Positions 61,601-64,000 of a DNA stretch of 64,000 nucleotides are shown here, piece by piece. Position 1 is the stretch's first letter. Every line of letters begins with the position of its first letter. Both the position numbers and the translations under genes were made by a program. Source of the DNA: Monocercomonoides exilis (taxonomy: Eukaryota > Preaxostyla > Oxymonadida > Polymastigidae); contig LSRY02000002.1 in NCBI GenBank assembly GCA_001643675.2, positions 719,501 through 783,500 of the forward strand, in the 5' to 3' direction. Under the pieces are notes generated by a model. That model was not told the DNA's origin and did not search any database. It saw nothing but the letters and a program-made list of their open reading frames with translations.

Positions 61601-63997
61601 ATCATTTGCATCCTCTCTTTCTTTCACTTTATTGCTTTCTCTTTCTTTTTCCTTCTCTTTATCTTTCATTGCTCTCTTCTCCATTTTTTCGATGGAAGCA
61701 TACAATGCTGTCCACACATCTTCGGTCAGATCAAATGGAGGCTCCGCTCGAATAAGCCTTTCTGCCTCTTTTCTCTTTTCGTTCTCTCTCTGCAAAGAAC
61801 GCATAATCTCTTTCATTGAATATGAAGAAGTAGAGGAGGAAGAGGAAGAGGAAACAGGAGAGTAAAAAGCAGAGGGTGTCATAGCAGAGCCTGAAGTGTT
61901 GAATGATTGTGAAGAGTCAAGAGGGTTAGAATGGAAATAAGGACTGCGTGTGGAGTGAAGATGAGAACCGCCAAATGAATGTGAATACTGTGGGATAGAA
62001 GGAGGGAAAAGTGTATAGAGGAATTTGAGCTCATCGACATTTAAGAGCGAAGTGTGTGGCGATGGAGCTATTTCCAGAAAGAGCGAGGCAACACGAAGAG
62101 GAGAAGACGAAACATCGTCGAAATAAAGAGAGGTTGACTGAAGTGGAGTTTCGATTGATGAAGAAGCAGAGGAGCTGATTGAGGGCACTTTTTCTCTGTG
62201 GACAGGTGAAGTGGAATGCTCCAAAGATTGTCTCTTTGAAGATAAGTTTTGTTGAGCAGAGATAGAATTGCTTTTAACCGAGTTTGCAGGAAGAGAGTCA
62301 GAAAAGTTTGCTGTTGTTGAATCATGTGGAGGTGGAGTTGTCAGATTCTGTATAGCTGATCTATCAGAGCTGTTCCATTTGCTCTTTGGAAGAGGAGGCG
62401 TAAGCAGTTCGTATTCTCGAGCTTCTGTTTCGACATCTGTGCTATTGTCAACAATAAGACTTCTTTTTGCTTCTACGTTTTCAATTTCATCGCTTCCCTC
62501 TTCTTTTTCCATGTTTTGCATCATTTCTGCTCCTTCCTCTTCTTCTTCTGCAATGCCAGTTAGTGATGAATCGAAATCAAGTTCGGGCGTTGTGATAACT
62601 GGAGTGTATGCTTCAAAATGAAGAGAATAGTTCTCTGCGTTCTCTTCACTCATATCTTGCTGTTGCTTCATCATATGTTCTGTTTGATCATCATTTTCTT
62701 CAATCGATTCATCAGTTTTACCATTGTATGCTCCCTCTTCGCCAACTGCCTGTGGAAGAATTATTGAAACCTTCTTCAATCTTGGCTGCATATGCGCTGT
62801 TTCGTCAAATATCCGGTTATTTTCTTGTTCTTCTTCTTGAATCTCATTTGAGTCAACTTTCTCAGCATTGCCATCATCCTTTTCATCCTCTTTTTGCTCA
62901 TCGCTCTCTTCATCCTCCACACTCAAACTCACAACAGGCAAAGAATCAACATCCATCAGCATATATTCCTCATCTTTCTGCGCTTCCTTCTCCTTTTCCT
63001 CGATAATCTTCATCTTTTCTGCTATTTTCTTTGCTTTCACTCTCATCTTAACCAACCCTTCAGTCACCTTCACAAACACTTCCCTCACTCTTTCTCTTCT
63101 CCTTTCAATCACAAGTCGTTCACTTCGTTTTTGCGTGTGCTTTTTCTTGCTCTCTTCAATCTGTGCTTTCTCCTCTTTTTCTCTCGCTTCTCGCATCTGG
63201 TGCATCTGCTGTATGGAAATCGAGTGCAACCGCGCAGCGCTTCGAGCAACTTCTGTTGAAGGAAGAATACGACTCGTTGAAGTTGAAGCTGTCATTGAAG
63301 AAGAAGAAGAAGACGGCTGCATTGCAGTCTGTTTTTGATGAAGAGGTGTTTCAGTTGGAGCTAATAAAAACCTTTGATCATTCAGAATATCATCTTCTGC
63401 ATTGCCTAAATCCAGAGTTGCTAACATAGATGCATCTGCTGCATTGGGTTGTCTTTGACTATTAGATGAAGACAGTCCTTGAGATGAACGGGACGGTGAA
63501 GGAGATGCTGACACATTCACCAATGGTCTCAACGGTGGTTGCTTGCGGCTTTGAAAAGGCTCCACAACTTTCTGACTCTTATTCGGCTTAAAAGGAGAAT
63601 TAGCTATTTCCAAGTCCATCAGCTGTCTCTGCCTCTTCTTTGCATCGCTCTCCATCCGCTTCACAACGTCCTCTTCCAGAAAATCATATCCTTTCTCCTC
63701 ATTTTCTTCTCTTCTAATGCGTTCATTTCGTGAATTCTTTTCCCCATCTCCGGATTTGTGCGATCTGCCAGAATGTGCATCTTTCATTCCTTTCTCTTTT
63801 CTCGCTGTGCCAAACTGACTGTCACTTTCCTCTTCCTCTTCCATGTTGCTCCAATCGTCGTTGGACAACATGATAGAATCGTCAGAATCGTCGCTTGTTT
63901 GATTTCTTTTCTGTGTCACTCTGGTTAAATGCCTCTCCTTGATTTCCATTTGAATTTGGCTGTCTTTCTCAAAATCATCACTCGAGTCATTAAGCAT
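58658..63997 (-). CDS. Large acidic, Ser-rich coiled-coil protein of unknown function (at least 1779 aa)
   Basis: Open from an ATG at 63997 (MLNDSSDDFEKDS) to a stop at 58658. The frame is still open at the window edge, so the start or upstream exons may lie outside. The protein is dominated by charged and Ser-rich low complexity: coiled-coil blocks (EKEEKAQIEESKKKHTQKRS near 270; EKEQKREKNEENLREERKKR near 1300), several poly-Ser stretches, and a glutamate block around residue 1660-1710. Two related motifs stand out: CTFHPTVNKKSEELARKKRE near 1147 and YTFSPSISDKTRLLAEKAKM near 1270. I recall such F-x-P-x-(I/V)-x-x-K-x-x-x-L-A units from protist cytoskeletal proteins, but cannot name a family. 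A cytoskeletal or basal-body role is only suggested. Confidence 0.75.
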   Translation of the reverse strand: MLNDSSDDFEKDSQIQMEIKERHLTRVTQKRNQTSDDSDDSIMLSNDDWSNMEEEEESDSQFGTARKEKGMKDAHSGRSHKSGDGEKNSRNERIRREENEEKGYDFLEEDVVKRMESDAKKRQRQLMDLEIANSPFKPNKSQKVVEPFQSRKQPPLRPLVNVSASPSPSRSSQGLSSSNSQRQPNAADASMLATLDLGNAEDDILNDQRFLLAPTETPLHQKQTAMQPSSSSSSMTASTSTSRILPSTEVARSAARLHSISIQQMHQMREAREKEEKAQIEESKKKHTQKRSERLVIERRRERVREVFVKVTEGLVKMRVKAKKIAEKMKIIEEKEKEAQKDEEYMLMDVDSLPVVSLSVEDEESDEQKEDEKDDGNAEKVDSNEIQEEEQENNRIFDETAHMQPRLKKVSIILPQAVGEEGAYNGKTDESIEENDDQTEHMMKQQQDMSEENAENYSLHFEAYTPVITTPELDFDSSLTGIAEEEEEGAEMMQNMEKEEGSDEIENVEAKRSLIVDNSTDVETEAREYELLTPPLPKSKWNSSDRSAIQNLTTPPPHDSTTANFSDSLPANSVKSNSISAQQNLSSKRQSLEHSTSPVHREKVPSISSSASSSIETPLQSTSLYFDDVSSSPLRVASLFLEIAPSPHTSLLNVDELKFLYTLFPPSIPQYSHSFGGSHLHSTRSPYFHSNPLDSSQSFNTSGSAMTPSAFYSPVSSSSSSSTSSYSMKEIMRSLQRENEKRKEAERLIRAEPPFDLTEDVWTALYASIEKMEKRAMKDKEKEKERESNKVKEREDANDELVDAQSITAMPHQQQQQFNEQSSSSSSSIKQQSDLDRQTLFPSFPFISLESFLSFLEPFLVSSSSGSVLHPLFDSSQPLTRKVLKNALAQGRTGMLREAAVELKKKKNERERMMELEKEQAAEDKEKEKKRREAIRRNQAAAQKAQKELILASISQHHNKQVRKTPVSQVENEESARKLKKSSSEVSLSSKIMTPPSGTMADQNSSDLSEPDVFIRDADDKEREDEFIDSSEAMVSIVVPQLPENDALSTLKALEVAKTTLEYASPFHSHVFSPPTKHAQRGLGGGVSSQNRKVRGSFSTLTPEEERTEAEVLALVGEDTLMDADDDSDNSEVDYITAEEAEAAAECTFHPTVNKKSEELARKKRERDLAMLREMMKEKEEQKKGDKSAVFESEAVTPKQVKSSGSVSAPLSTVKFDRNVSNSPSLSVSSNTSVGASTVLASRATTSVALMQYEREKVLKKVEEEEKKKYTFSPSISDKTRLLAEKAKMRERELEREKEKEQKREKNEENLREERKKRNTPQSEKRGVSTKTNEQQKISSNATKGLKTSNLSVVSSSNRPKRTYGFGASANITPKHSSYSGSVSSQSATRSKAFITPSTTRAESSTTSSPPSSNASLTLSTRSSSLTQAPIVLPTSAQRTTPQQQPIQLSSTNRRSYSSIHLQKQPSTNPVASSADFPSDLSSSAAASPKASESLDYQQNSAKASNAKPSSNSRPQLSSDDELQEQSMDTPPKCLFSSNAFTFLAGVNLRQKSSKLPSSSASESSFLSQKHDALLQQSTDQFSSPGKQLHPFSYPLASNKKKEKQMKDGVIANQKESEQISMKINEDSNKKVENDNGELFKEKEHRNEKNDDDEAEEEEGKEKEKEEEEEEEEEEEEEEEEEEEDEGEGEENGDEEGEEEEEEEEEREEIENQKKDEMLKNYVNRQIVESDIETEEYEEKHTDNCEPEVSEWRSDEESQDLDIEGMLEVLQKQQKLLSD

Positions 63998-64000
63998 GTT

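Overview
The window looks like nuclear DNA of a flagellated protist, most likely a metamonad close to oxymonads such as Monocercomonoides. The evidence is AT-rich DNA with purine/pyrimidine runs, genes split by very short GT-AG introns (24 to 188 nt, mostly 47 to 85), a flagellar CCDC42/CFAP73-type protein, a cullin, a WASH-complex subunit, and two giant beta-helix surface proteins of the kind I recall from oxymonad genomes. The taxon is an inference. No rRNA, tRNA or CRISPR was seen.

Layout. From 1 to 19.1 kb five genes lie head to tail on the minus strand: a 2720-codon intronless ORF running off the left edge, a type II membrane protein, an MPDU1-like PQ-loop protein, a cullin-3-like scaffold and a flagellar coiled-coil protein. 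From 19.1 to 26.1 kb there is no convincing gene. That stretch holds homopurine tracts and several families of short inverted-repeat elements (MITE-like), one nested inside another with a clean 4-bp target duplication.

From 26.1 to 33.9 kb (plus) lies the first giant surface protein. It is followed by a HAS1/DDX18 helicase (35.4-37.6 kb, plus), a convergent FAM21/WASHC2 gene (38.3-42.6 kb, minus), a stretch of decayed coding-like DNA (43-45.7 kb), the second giant surface protein (46.2-53.9 kb, minus), another repeat-rich stretch with two large palindromes (54-58.1 kb), and an acidic coiled-coil protein (58.7-64 kb, minus) that touches the right edge.

How the genes work together. Most are unrelated housekeeping genes: ribosome biogenesis (HAS1), ER glycosylation (MPDU1), ubiquitin ligation (cullin 3), endosomal actin (WASHC2) and the flagellum (CFAP73). 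The two surface proteins form a system of their own. They have a signal peptide, a beta-helix ectodomain with four CG...PC modules, one membrane pass, and a cytosolic tail ending in a kinase C-lobe without catalytic residues. The two copies, in inverted orientation about 12 kb apart, have nearly identical tails and diverged ectodomains.

Method. I rebuilt the exons by hand from GT-AG sites. Summed coding lengths divide by three for every spliced gene except the optional intron noted in the second surface protein. Homology calls come from recognised motifs; no search was run.
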